Shown here: positions 7,794 to 17,417 of the stretch, one piece after another
Layout of the letters: the number at the start of each line of letters is the position of its first letter
How positions within the stretch are numbered: the first letter of the stretch is position 1
Assembly (NCBI GenBank): GCA_900322215.1
Contig: ONYW01000010.1
Location: forward strand, 1 to 36,421
DNA: 36,421 nt
Source of the DNA: an uncultured Eubacteriales bacterium
GTDB taxonomy: Bacteria > Bacillota > Clostridia > Christensenellales > CAG-917
Direction of reading: 5' to 3'
The notes under the pieces: model-generated
The model's database searches: none
Told to the model about the DNA's origin: nothing
The model's input: the letters and a program-made list of their open reading frames with translations, nothing else
Program-made: the position numbers and the translations under genes

Positions 7794-7874
7794 CAAGTCT
7801 TATTGTACTTACTATTAAATATATCAAGTCTTATAAGACTTGTCAAGTATTTTAAGACTTAGGCTGACTATAAT
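7794..7874. promoter_or_regulatory. Divergent controller region of the restriction-modification system: three 18-bp operators
   Basis: A perfect 18-bp palindrome CAAGTCTTATAAGACTTG is at 7825-7842. Related sites are CAAGTCTTATTGTACTTA (7794-7811) and CAAGTATTTTAAGACTTA (7844-7861). On the minus strand the methyltransferase promoter is TTGACA (7846-7841), 17 bp, TATATT (7823-7818), with the perfect operator inside the spacer and another operator at the start site. On the plus strand the controller's -10 TATAAT (7869-7874) is only six bases from its ATG, implying a leaderless mRNA. The layout fits autoregulated C-protein circuits. Confidence 0.85.
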
Positions 7875-7880
7875 AGAATT

Positions 7881-8084
7881 ATGGAATTCAAAGACATTTT
7901 GAAAGAATTAAGAATTTCTAAAGGGCTGAGCCAAATGCAGTTGTCAAAAGAAACAGGGCTCAGTCAGTCGGCTATTGCGAAGTGGGAACTCGGCAAAACA
8001 GAACCGACCGCAACTGCAATTATTACTCTCGCAAAATATTTTGATGAAACGACAGATTATCTTTTGGGAGTAGAAAGATATTAA
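7881..8084 (+). CDS. XRE-family controller (C) protein of the restriction-modification system
   Basis: A 67-residue protein that is one helix-turn-helix domain of the Cro/C1 (HTH_3) type; the turn and recognition helix are around LSQMQLSKETGLSQSAIAKWELGKTEP. The family binds palindromic DNA as a dimer. Three matching 18-bp operators between it and the divergent methyltransferase imply that it regulates both genes. The -10 box lies six bases from ATG and there is no ribosome binding site, so translation is probably leaderless, as known for several C genes. A similar protein is encoded at 25408-25611. Confidence 0.85.
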   Translation: MEFKDILKELRISKGLSQMQLSKETGLSQSAIAKWELGKTEPTATAIITLAKYFDETTDYLLGVERY

Positions 8085-8100
8085 AACCATTTAGATACTT

Positions 8101-8128
8101 AAAAACCTCCGCATAAGCGGAGGTTTTT
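8101..8128 (+). terminator. Terminator after the controller gene
   Basis: AAAAACCTCCGC-ATAA-GCGGAGGTTTTT forms an eleven-to-twelve-pair stem followed by CTTTTTTTG. It marks the right boundary of the AT-rich restriction-modification island. Confidence 0.9.
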
Positions 8129-8138
8129 CTTTTTTTGT

Positions 8139-8232
8139 TATACCACAACTGAGCAAGATTTATCTTGCGAGAATTCATGGAGTGAAACGAGAATTATTGG
8201 AGCCAAAGGCGAGAATTCATTGTTCCTCACTC
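8139..8232 (+). repeat. Family B hairpin array, locus 3
   Basis: It begins with half of the palindromic core (TACCACAACTGA). Then come the hairpin GCAAGATTTATCTTGC, linker GAGAATTCATGGA, GTGAAAC, linker GAGAATTATTGGA, hairpin GCCAAAGGC, and linker GAGAATTCATTG. Linkers are constant relative to loci 2 and 6 while the hairpins are new. It lies directly between the terminator of the restriction-modification cassette and family A copy 5. Confidence 0.75.
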
Positions 8233-8236
8233 AAAA

Positions 8237-8358
8237 AAACTGCGTGATTTAGATGAGATGCTAGGAAGGGCGCTTTTGAGAGAAGGGCGCGTACATTGAC
8301 GTACGTAACCGACTATCAAAAGCGACCTGACAACGCAGGTCGCTAAATCACGCGGTTT
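8237..8358 (+). repeat. Family A structured element, copy 5
   Basis: The outer stem AAACTGCGTGATTTAG pairs with CTAAATCACGCGGTTT (15 of 16). Loop halves are GATGAGATGCTAGG and GACAACGCAGGTCG. The inner stem AGGGCGCTTTTGA pairs with TCAAAAGCGACCT; the apex contains CGTAC…GTACG. The 3' half GCGACCT can alternatively pair with the conserved AGGTCGC, a possible switch. It ends at the stop codon of the ABC gene (8358-8360). Confidence 0.8.
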
Positions 8359-10283
8359 TACTCAAGTTCAAAGGCTCCGGTGTAAAGCTGATAATACTTC
8401 CCGCGTGCGGCGATGAGTTCGTCATGGTTGCCGCGCTCTATGATCTCGCCGTGTTCGAGGACGAGAATCATATCCGCGTTGCGAACCGTAGAGAGACGGT
8501 GCGCAATAACAAAGACAGTTCTGCCCTGCATGAGTCTGTCCATACCCTTTTCGATGAGTTTTTCCGTGCGGGTGTCGATAGAACTCGTTGCCTCGTCCAA
8601 AATGAGAACAGGCGGATTTGCAACGGCGGCACGCGCGATGGCGAGGAGTTGGCGTTGACCTTGCGAGAGGTTTGTGCCGTCGCCCGTGAGCATAGTGTCA
8701 TAGCCTTCCGGCAAGTGGCGAATGAAGTAGTCCGCATTTGCAAGTTTTGCGGCGTTCTCCACTTCCTCGTCCGTGGCGTCGAGTTTTCCGAAGCGGATAT
8801 TGTCTCTGACCGTACCCGTAAAGAGGTGCGTATCTTGAAGGACCATCGCCATAGAGCGGCGGAGGTCGTCTTTGTTTATCTTTGTGATGTTGATATCGTC
8901 ATAGCGGATTTTGCCTTCCGTAATGTCGTAGAAGCGGTTGATGAGGTTTGTGATCGTAGTCTTGCCCGCGCCGGTTGAACCGACGAGCGCGATCTTTTGC
9001 CCGGGGAGCGCTTCCATTGTGACATTTTTGAGAACGGTCTTTTCGGGCACGTAGCCAAAGGAGACGTTTTCAAACTCCACTTCTCCGCGCCATTTGACGT
9101 AGGTCGTGGTGTCGGTCGCCTTGTGGTAGTGCTTCCACGCCCACATACCCGTATACTCTTCGCACTCTATCATTTCGCCGTTTTCGTCCTCTTTTGCGTT
9201 GACGAGCATGACGTAGCCCTCGTCTTTTTCAGGCTCTTGGTCGATGAGTTCAAAGATACGTTCCGCGCCTGCAAGCGCCATGAGAATGCCGTTCATCTGT
9301 TGCGCGATTTGAGAGAGCGGATTTGAGAATTGACGCGAATATTGCATGAACGAGATGAGTTTGCCCCAGTTCATACCGCCAAAGCCGTTGATGGTGAGGA
9401 TCGTGCCGACGATAGCCGTGACCGCATAGGAGACGTAGGACAGGTTGCCCATGATAGGAAACAGGACGTTTGCATAGGTGTGCGCCTTTTTGGATGCCTC
9501 TCTAAGCGACTTGTTGTGCTTGTCAAAGTCAGCCTTTTCAGCCTCTTCGTGGCAGAACACCTTGACGACTTTGAGACCGTCCATGTGCTCCTCGATATAG
9601 CCGTTGAGAGCGCCTACACCGCGCTGTTGAAGCACGAAGTGCTTTCCGCTCTTGCCGGCGATAGTCTTTGTGATAAAGAGCATGATTACGAGCATCGCAA
9701 CGGAAACGAGAGTGAGCAGCGGAGAGAGCACGAGCATTGCGACAAACATACCGACAACCGTCGCGGCGTTTGTGATGAGATTCGGAATACCGTTTGAGAG
9801 GAGTTCTCTGAGCGTATCCGTATCGTTGGTGTAGAGGCTCATGAGGTCGCCGTGCGTGTGAGTGTCGAAATATTTGATAGGAAGTCTTTCCATCTTTTCA
9901 AACATCTCGTTGCGGACATTTTCGAGGATTCTCGTCGTCGCGCTGATTATGATATAGTGCGAGACGTATTGGAAGAGCGCGCCCGAGACGTATATCGCCG
10001 CCATTATGCCCACAAATCCGCCGAGCGCGTCAAGCCCGGTGAGAGTGCCGAGCGCAACTTGTTCGTGTTGTACGAGCGGTAAAATGTAGTTGTTGATGGC
10101 AATAGAAAGCATATAAGTGCCCGCGATATTCGCCACAACGTTCAAAAGCAATGCGATAAACGCAAACACAAGTCTTGCGCTGAACGGTTTGAGGTATGTG
10201 AGAATGCGCTTGAACGTCTTCATAGGACTTGCGGCGCGGTACTTTTTGGTCATAGGGACTGCGTGTTTCGGATCCTTTGGCAT
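8358..10283 (-). CDS. ABC exporter half-transporter (consensus ATPase site)
   Basis: A 641-residue type IV ABC exporter with six TM helices in about residues 35-340 followed by a nucleotide-binding domain. Walker A is GSTGAGKTT (about 432-440), the signature LSQGQRQLL (about 538) and Walker B LILDEATSSID with the catalytic Glu (about 556-564); the H-loop is IAHRLSTVRNAD. A 60-residue insert (EDENGEMIECEEYTGMW region) precedes the ATPase domain. It overlaps the upstream ABC gene by an AAGGAGGTGA ribosome binding site one base apart, so the two form a heterodimer of the BmrCD/EfrCD/TM287-288 type. Substrate unknown; likely multidrug or peptide. Confidence 0.93.
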   Translation of the reverse strand: MPKDPKHAVPMTKKYRAASPMKTFKRILTYLKPFSARLVFAFIALLLNVVANIAGTYMLSIAINNYILPLVQHEQVALGTLTGLDALGGFVGIMAAIYVSGALFQYVSHYIIISATTRILENVRNEMFEKMERLPIKYFDTHTHGDLMSLYTNDTDTLRELLSNGIPNLITNAATVVGMFVAMLVLSPLLTLVSVAMLVIMLFITKTIAGKSGKHFVLQQRGVGALNGYIEEHMDGLKVVKVFCHEEAEKADFDKHNKSLREASKKAHTYANVLFPIMGNLSYVSYAVTAIVGTILTINGFGGMNWGKLISFMQYSRQFSNPLSQIAQQMNGILMALAGAERIFELIDQEPEKDEGYVMLVNAKEDENGEMIECEEYTGMWAWKHYHKATDTTTYVKWRGEVEFENVSFGYVPEKTVLKNVTMEALPGQKIALVGSTGAGKTTITNLINRFYDITEGKIRYDDINITKINKDDLRRSMAMVLQDTHLFTGTVRDNIRFGKLDATDEEVENAAKLANADYFIRHLPEGYDTMLTGDGTNLSQGQRQLLAIARAAVANPPVLILDEATSSIDTRTEKLIEKGMDRLMQGRTVFVIAHRLSTVRNADMILVLEHGEIIERGNHDELIAARGKYYQLYTGAFELE

Positions 10284-10284
10284 A

Positions 10285-12171
10285 TCACTTCACCTCCTTT
10301 TCATCGCTGTTTGCCTGTTTTGCGGATTTGCTCTCCACAACGTCGTCGGCTTTGCCGCTCTGTTGCGAGAGATACACGTCGCGGTAGATATCGTTTGTGG
10401 CAAGCAATTCCGCGTGCGTGCCGACGGCGTCTATCTTGCCGTCGTTCATGACGATAATCCTGTCCGCGTTCTCAACGGAGGCTATACGCTGAGCGATGAT
10501 AAGCACCGTCGTATCGCCGAATTTCTCTTTGAGTCCCGTGCGGATCGCCGCGTCCGTCGCCGTATCGACTGCGGACGTCGAGTCGTCAAGAATCATGATC
10601 TTAGGCTTTTTGAGGAGCGCGCGAGCGATACAAAGCCTTTGCTTTTGTCCGCCCGACACGTTGACTCCACCCTGCCCGAGGTCGGTGTCGTAGCCGTTCG
10701 GAAAAGACATGACAAAGTCGTGCGCTTGCGCCGCCTTTGCCGCCTCGAAGATCTCTTCGTCGGTGGCGTTCGGATTGCCCCAAAGCAAGTTCTCCTTTAT
10801 CGTACCGCTGAAAAGCGTATTCTTTTGCAACACCATACCGACTGCCTCGCGGAGAGGTTCTATCTTGTATTCTCTGACATCTCTACCGCCCACTTTGACG
10901 GAGCCGTCCAACACGTCGTAAAGGCGAGGTATAAGCTGAACAAGCGTGGTCTTTGCCGAGCCCGTTCCGCCGATAATACCTATGGTCTCGCCTGCTTTTA
11001 TGTGCAGGTTCACGTCCGAAAGATTCAAATTGTCGGGGTTTTTGCTGTATGAAAAACTGACGTTTTCAAAGTCTATGCTACCGTCTGCGGGCAGTTCGTC
11101 AGTTGCGCCCTCGGGGTCTTCGATGTCTATCTTCTCGTCCAAGACTTCCACGATTCTATCCACGGAAGCGCGGGAGAGGACTATCATCATGAATATCATT
11201 GCGACCATCATGAGAGACATGAGGATTTGCATGACGTAACTCAGGAACGCGCTGAGGTCGCCGAGTTGCATACCGCCGGCTATTATGTCGTTTCCGCCAA
11301 ACCACACTATGCAAATAATGCAGGCGTGCACGAGGATTTGCATGAACGGAGAGACGATGACGATGATTTTCTCCGCGGAGAATTGGAGTTTTCGGACGGT
11401 CTCGCTGACTTCCTTGAACTTCTTGATTTCATAGTCTTCTCTCACAAACGCTTTGACCGCGCGGATACCGATGAGGTTCTCCTGCGTGGACTCGTTGAGG
11501 TCGTCGTACTTTCTGAGCATCTTTTCAAAGCGCGGGAACACGACTCTGACTCCTATAAGAAGCCCTATTATGAGAATAGGCAGCGTCACGCCGAAGATAA
11601 TGGAGAGTTCCGGATTGATAGAAATCGCCATGACGAGCGCAAGCACGAGCATAAACGGTGCGCGAACGAGAGTTCTTATTATCATCATGTAGGAGTTTTG
11701 CACGTTTGCGACGTCCGTCGTAAGACGCGTGACAAGGCTCGCCGTATTGAATTTGTCAAGGTTCAAGAAACTGAAATTCTCCACCTTGTAGAAGATTTTT
11801 CTTCTCAAATTCATGGCAAAACCCGTGGCGGCTTCCGCGGCGAATTTGCCGGAGAGCGCACCGCACATGAGCGAAAACAGCGCCATACCCACCATGAGCG
11901 CGCCGCAAACAAGAATAAAGTGTACGCGGTTCGTCATTGAAAACAGCGGTACGCTTGTCTTGCCAAGTTCGATGACGAACACAAACTCGCTAAGTTGTTC
12001 GTTCATACCGACGTTGATAAGTTGAGCCATGATGAGCGGAATAAAAACCTCGAACAAAACCTCTACGGCAACGAAGACCGCCGCAAGAATTGACGGAGTC
12101 TTGAATTCGCCGACGCAGGGCGCGAGTTTTTTGAGCCACCCTTTGGCTCTCGGAGCCTTTTGTTTTTCCAT
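10285..12171 (-). CDS. ABC exporter half-transporter (degenerate ATPase site)
   Basis: A 628-residue partner of the gene at 8358-10283. Six TM helices are followed by an ATPase domain with Walker A GGTGSAKTT (about 399; Ala replaces the usual second Gly), signature VSGGQKQRL (about 502) and Walker B MILDDSTSAVD (about 521-531) with Asp in place of the catalytic Glu. The H-loop is IAQRIASVENAD with Gln for His. These changes mark the degenerate site of a heterodimeric exporter. A -10-like TTATAG only six bases before the ATG (minus strand) raises the possibility of a leaderless start. The divergent TetR gene is the likely regulator. Confidence 0.93.
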   Translation of the reverse strand: MEKQKAPRAKGWLKKLAPCVGEFKTPSILAAVFVAVEVLFEVFIPLIMAQLINVGMNEQLSEFVFVIELGKTSVPLFSMTNRVHFILVCGALMVGMALFSLMCGALSGKFAAEAATGFAMNLRRKIFYKVENFSFLNLDKFNTASLVTRLTTDVANVQNSYMMIIRTLVRAPFMLVLALVMAISINPELSIIFGVTLPILIIGLLIGVRVVFPRFEKMLRKYDDLNESTQENLIGIRAVKAFVREDYEIKKFKEVSETVRKLQFSAEKIIVIVSPFMQILVHACIICIVWFGGNDIIAGGMQLGDLSAFLSYVMQILMSLMMVAMIFMMIVLSRASVDRIVEVLDEKIDIEDPEGATDELPADGSIDFENVSFSYSKNPDNLNLSDVNLHIKAGETIGIIGGTGSAKTTLVQLIPRLYDVLDGSVKVGGRDVREYKIEPLREAVGMVLQKNTLFSGTIKENLLWGNPNATDEEIFEAAKAAQAHDFVMSFPNGYDTDLGQGGVNVSGGQKQRLCIARALLKKPKIMILDDSTSAVDTATDAAIRTGLKEKFGDTTVLIIAQRIASVENADRIIVMNDGKIDAVGTHAELLATNDIYRDVYLSQQSGKADDVVESKSAKQANSDEKEVK

Positions 12172-12405
12172 AAATACCTATAATCCCGAGTATGCAGTAT
12201 ATGCAAGCAGGGGCAAAATGTTATTACAATTTTACGCGCACGCGTGTTGTACGCACGTATGCGTTACAGAGTATTATTCTCATATTTTTTTGCCAATGTC
12301 AAATGTTTTTTTGCGAAATATACTCTTGTTTTCAAAAAACTTTATTTCGCAGGCGCGGACAATAAAAAAGGTTTCCATATCATACCCATACAGGTGTGTG
12401 ATAAC

Positions 12406-12448
12406 TTGACAAATCTTCGTTTTTGTGGCATAATAATATCAATGATAT
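12406..12448 (+). promoter_or_regulatory. tetR promoter with a small palindrome
   Basis: TTGACA (12406-12411), 17 bp, CATAAT (12429-12434) make a sigma-A promoter. A 13-bp palindrome ATATCA-A-TGATAT (12436-12448) overlaps the expected transcription start and could be the operator for TetR autoregulation. The rest of the 290-bp region between the exporter and tetR shows TATGCA direct repeats near 12192-12205 and no gene. Confidence 0.65.
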
Positions 12449-12463
12449 GATAAGGAGCGCATT

Positions 12464-13042
12464 ATGGCATACAAAGAAGACCTGCGTATTGTAAGAACAA
12501 GAAAACTTCTTTCAAACACACTTCTCAGCATGATGGAAGAAGAGTCTATCGAGAAGATCAGCGTTATCGACCTTTGCTCAAAGGCTATGGTCAACCGTGC
12601 GACGTTTTACGCCCACTTCGAGGACAAATATCATCTCCTCTCCTATGCGCTTGAAGAACTGAAAGACGAACTTTACGAGCAGTTTACAAAAAACAGCAAA
12701 GCGACGACGCCGACAGACACCCTGCGTCTTGTAGTGTCTATGGCGATCGAGTTTTTCCACGAGGAAAAGAGCCACGTCTCCCGCATTCTCATAAACAACA
12801 GAAACGGCAAAGTCATCGCTACCGTGCAGGATTCTATCGCGCAGTCCCTGCGCTACCAGTTCTCAAAATTCAAAGAGAATTACGACGTGAAAATTCCTAT
12901 TCACATACTTGCGAGTTTCGTCTCGGGCGGACTCATCAACAGCGCGCTCTATTGCCTCGACAACCCGGACAAACACACAAAGGATGAACTTTTGGGCTTT
13001 GCAAAATCAGTTTCCGTCGACAACTACTTTATCAAGCGATAA
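12464..13042 (+). CDS. TetR-family transcriptional regulator
   Basis: A 192-residue protein with an N-terminal TetR DNA-binding domain: IVRTRKLLSNTLLSMMEEESIEKISVIDLCSKAMVNRATFYAHFEDKYHLL at about 9-60, including the ATFYAHF recognition-helix pattern of the family. The C-terminal part is an alpha-helical ligand/dimer domain that I cannot assign further. AAGGAG lies 8 bases before the ATG. It is divergent from the two-gene ABC exporter, the usual arrangement for a local repressor of an efflux pump, so control of the exporter in response to its substrate is inferred. Confidence 0.88.
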   Translation: MAYKEDLRIVRTRKLLSNTLLSMMEEESIEKISVIDLCSKAMVNRATFYAHFEDKYHLLSYALEELKDELYEQFTKNSKATTPTDTLRLVVSMAIEFFHEEKSHVSRILINNRNGKVIATVQDSIAQSLRYQFSKFKENYDVKIPIHILASFVSGGLINSALYCLDNPDKHTKDELLGFAKSVSVDNYFIKR

Positions 13043-13071
13043 CAAGCATCTAACCGCATTTTTCGCAAAAC

Positions 13072-13096
13072 AAAAGAGCCAAACGGCTCTTTTTTG
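13072..13096. terminator. Terminator after tetR (bidirectional)
   Basis: AAAAGAGCC-AAAC-GGCTCTTTTTT is a symmetric stem with U-runs on both strands. It would stop tetR transcription and any minus-strand transcript from the gene-free region to its right. Confidence 0.85.
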
Positions 13097-13099
13097 TTT

Positions 13100-13660
13100 T
13101 TTGATTAATCAAAAAAATGAATTCCCGCAGGCTTCGTGTCTCTGTTATTTACGTCTGCTGTTCAAGGTGTAGCAAGTTAACCGACTTACTCCTCACAAGA
13201 CGGAATTGGAGTCGCAAAGCGACGACCGCGTGAGTGTGTCCCGACTGATACACAGTACGCCTCGACGGCGAGGCTCCGTTCTATTTCGCCCAAAGAGGCG
13301 TGGCATAATGAGTGCACGATACTTTTGAGGGCACCGACGGGTCTTCCCGGAGCGGGAATACAGTTTTGTAGAGAATAGCAAGGTCAAAATGCGACAGTCT
13401 CATTTTCCATAAACTAAGCATTTTGACTTGTGTTCGGTTCAGGCGCGGTGGGAAGAACCATACGAAGGAGATGGGAAAACTTTATTTTAGGGTTGCACAA
13501 CGACAGCCATTGAGAGCAACCACGTTTCCAAAAGCTATTTTGAAAACTAAAACAATAACAAAGACACGAAGTGTTCGAAATGACATAGATATAAAACAAC
13601 CACACAGTGTGTGGTTGCTCGATTTTAAGATGAGGATTCAAACAGACGATGCCTGTGAAA
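13100..13660. other. Gene-free stretch with multiple stem-loops; possible structured RNA
   Basis: This 560-bp stretch has no convincing reading frame. It has a series of GC-rich stems: GTCGC-AAA-GCGAC (about 13209-13221), GTGT…ACAC, GCCTCG-ACGG-CGAGGC (about 13259-13274), then GTCAAAATGC (about 13382) with GCATTTTGAC (about 13420), and CAACCACACA with TGTGTGGTTG (about 13594-13614). The even distribution of stems and the terminator at its left edge on the minus strand suggest a non-coding RNA gene. I looked for and did not find signatures of RNase P RNA, SRP RNA or tmRNA; 6S RNA cannot be excluded by eye. Strand is undecided. Confidence 0.35.
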
Positions 13661-13667
13661 ATTAATT

Positions 13668-14138
13668 TCACTTAAACACTTCCTCCAGTTCCGCACTTCT
13701 CGGGAATCCGAAGTACGTTCCGCGCTTGAGCTTGATGATAATCGTATTCTTTGTCTTGGCTATCTTTGCGATGTTTGAATCGTGTACGGTTGCGGTTGCG
13801 TTCTTCAAAACGTTGTTCAAAAAGTATCCGCCCTGCACTCTCTCGATTTCAAACACTTTTTTGCCGCCCGGGTAGTTTGTCTTGAACTTGCCGAGGTACA
13901 CGAAGTGTATCGCCGCAAATTGAAAGATTATCATCGCAAGCGAGATGCCCGCAAGCACGGCGCAAGCTATGCCCATAGTGAGCGTCAGCGTGTCGTCGTT
14001 TCTCTTGCCGAACACAATCCCAACGACGCCGAGAGCTACCGCCACCGCAAATAGAATCATATAGATCCACGTGGCGTACAAAAATGTGTCTACTACGTTT
14101 CTTTTCAGTTGTTTTTTGTCGATTTCTATTCTTGTCAT
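13668..14138 (-). CDS. Hypothetical two-TM membrane protein, YcxB-like
   Basis: A 156-residue protein with two hydrophobic segments (about 22-44 and 54-77), then a soluble C-terminal beta-rich domain: KTNYPGGKKVFEIERVQGGYFLNN… and NTIIIKLKRGTYFGFPRSAELEE. The closing pattern (a strand, basic residues, then F-x-P-R) resembles YcxB-like proteins, whose function is unknown. No clear ribosome binding site precedes the ATG. It is divergent from clpB and about 100 bp from its promoter. Assignment to YcxB is tentative; the gene itself is well supported by composition. Confidence 0.65.
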   Translation of the reverse strand: MTRIEIDKKQLKRNVVDTFLYATWIYMILFAVAVALGVVGIVFGKRNDDTLTLTMGIACAVLAGISLAMIIFQFAAIHFVYLGKFKTNYPGGKKVFEIERVQGGYFLNNVLKNATATVHDSNIAKIAKTKNTIIIKLKRGTYFGFPRSAELEEVFK

Positions 14139-14237
14139 ACTGTGATGATACTATGATTTCCCTCATTTTGCAAGAGAATGCAGGCTACCTTTTGACAAAA
14201 TATTTCAATAAATTTTTCAAAATCCGCACAAAATATA

Positions 14238-14293
14238 TTGACATTTGTGCAGGGTGTGTTATAATTTTAGCAGTCAAAGGTGTAGAGCGCTAA
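14238..14293 (+). promoter_or_regulatory. clpB promoter with CIRCE operator
   Basis: TTGACA (14238-14243), 16 bp, TATAAT (14260-14265) are followed by TTAGCAGTC-N9-GAGCGCTAA (14267-14293). The CIRCE consensus is TTAGCACTC-N9-GAGTGCTAA, so each arm differs at one position. The HrcA repressor binds CIRCE in Bacillota and releases it on heat shock. The operator covers the transcription start. Confidence 0.9.
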
Positions 14294-14335
14294 CAATCAA
14301 CAAAAAAGATTGCCAAGCACATTAGGAGGTGAAAT

Positions 14336-16927
<2,592 letters not shown>

Positions 16928-16934
16928 TGCATTA

Positions 16935-17250
16935 TATCCCCTTCGGGAGTGAATTGACACGCAAGCGTGTCGTGAATTCTCACTATGTTCCATGAATTGA
17001 TGCGTTGCATCATGAATTCTCGAGGTTTTCAACCTCTCCGTTGAGGAAGAATTTAGATGCACAACTGCGTTGTGATGATATACACGCAAGCGTGACGGAT
17101 TAAACAAGATTTTAATTCTTCCACAACTCACGGCTTGCCGTGAATATCACTCCCGCAGGGAATATCACTCCCGCAGGGAATATCACTCCCGCAGGGAATA
17201 TAACTCCCGCAGGGAATATAACTCTCCGAAAGGAGACTGCAACTCTCCGT
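16935..17250. repeat. Family B hairpin array, locus 4, with split core and tandem units
   Basis: Core halves TTGAGGAAGAATT (17041) and AATTCTTCCACAA (ends 17126) are separated by about 53 extra bases holding CACAAC-TGC-GTTGTG and CACGCAAGCGTG. To the left, reading outward: GAGGTTGAAAACCTC, GATGCAACGCATC and GACACGCTTGCGTGTC with GAATTCA-type linkers. To the right: CACGGCTTGCCGTG, then five tandem copies of hairpin CCCGCAGGG with linker AATATCACT or AATATAACT (17147-17222), then CTCCGAAAGGAG. The 18-bp tandem period is hairpin plus linker. Confidence 0.8.
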
Positions 17251-17271
17251 CATCCTTTACTCTCCAAAATA

Positions 17272-17305
17272 AAGAAAGCGCAACCAGGAATGGTTGCGCT
17301 TTCTT
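17272..17305. terminator. Strong bidirectional terminator between clpB and the metal ATPase
   Basis: AAGAAAGCGCAACC-AGGAAT-GGTTGCGCTTTCTT is a perfect 14-pair stem. It follows the family B array, so the clpB 3' region would include that array. The next 110 bp contain no gene. Confidence 0.8.
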
Positions 17306-17417
17306 CAACAAACAAACAAATATAATAAGGAGGGGTTTTCAACCCTTTTATTATTTATATTTCATTTCCAAACAGCCTATTTCTTATACGCTGCTTGAAA
17401 AGATTTCCGTCATCTAA

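Noticed and set aside
7786-7827. TTG 7827 as start of the methyltransferase
   Set aside because: It would put the promoter -10 and an operator inside the coding sequence; ATG 7785 fits the predicted transcript.
13100-13660. RNase P RNA, SRP RNA or tmRNA
   Set aside because: The conserved cores (GAGGAAAGTCC, GGTCAGGTCCGGAAGGAAGC, tmRNA tag frame and 3' end) are not present on either strand.
17147-17222. Short tandem repeats that could be read as a CRISPR array
   Set aside because: The period is 18 bp with no unique spacers, no cas genes are nearby, and the unit is the family B hairpin plus linker.
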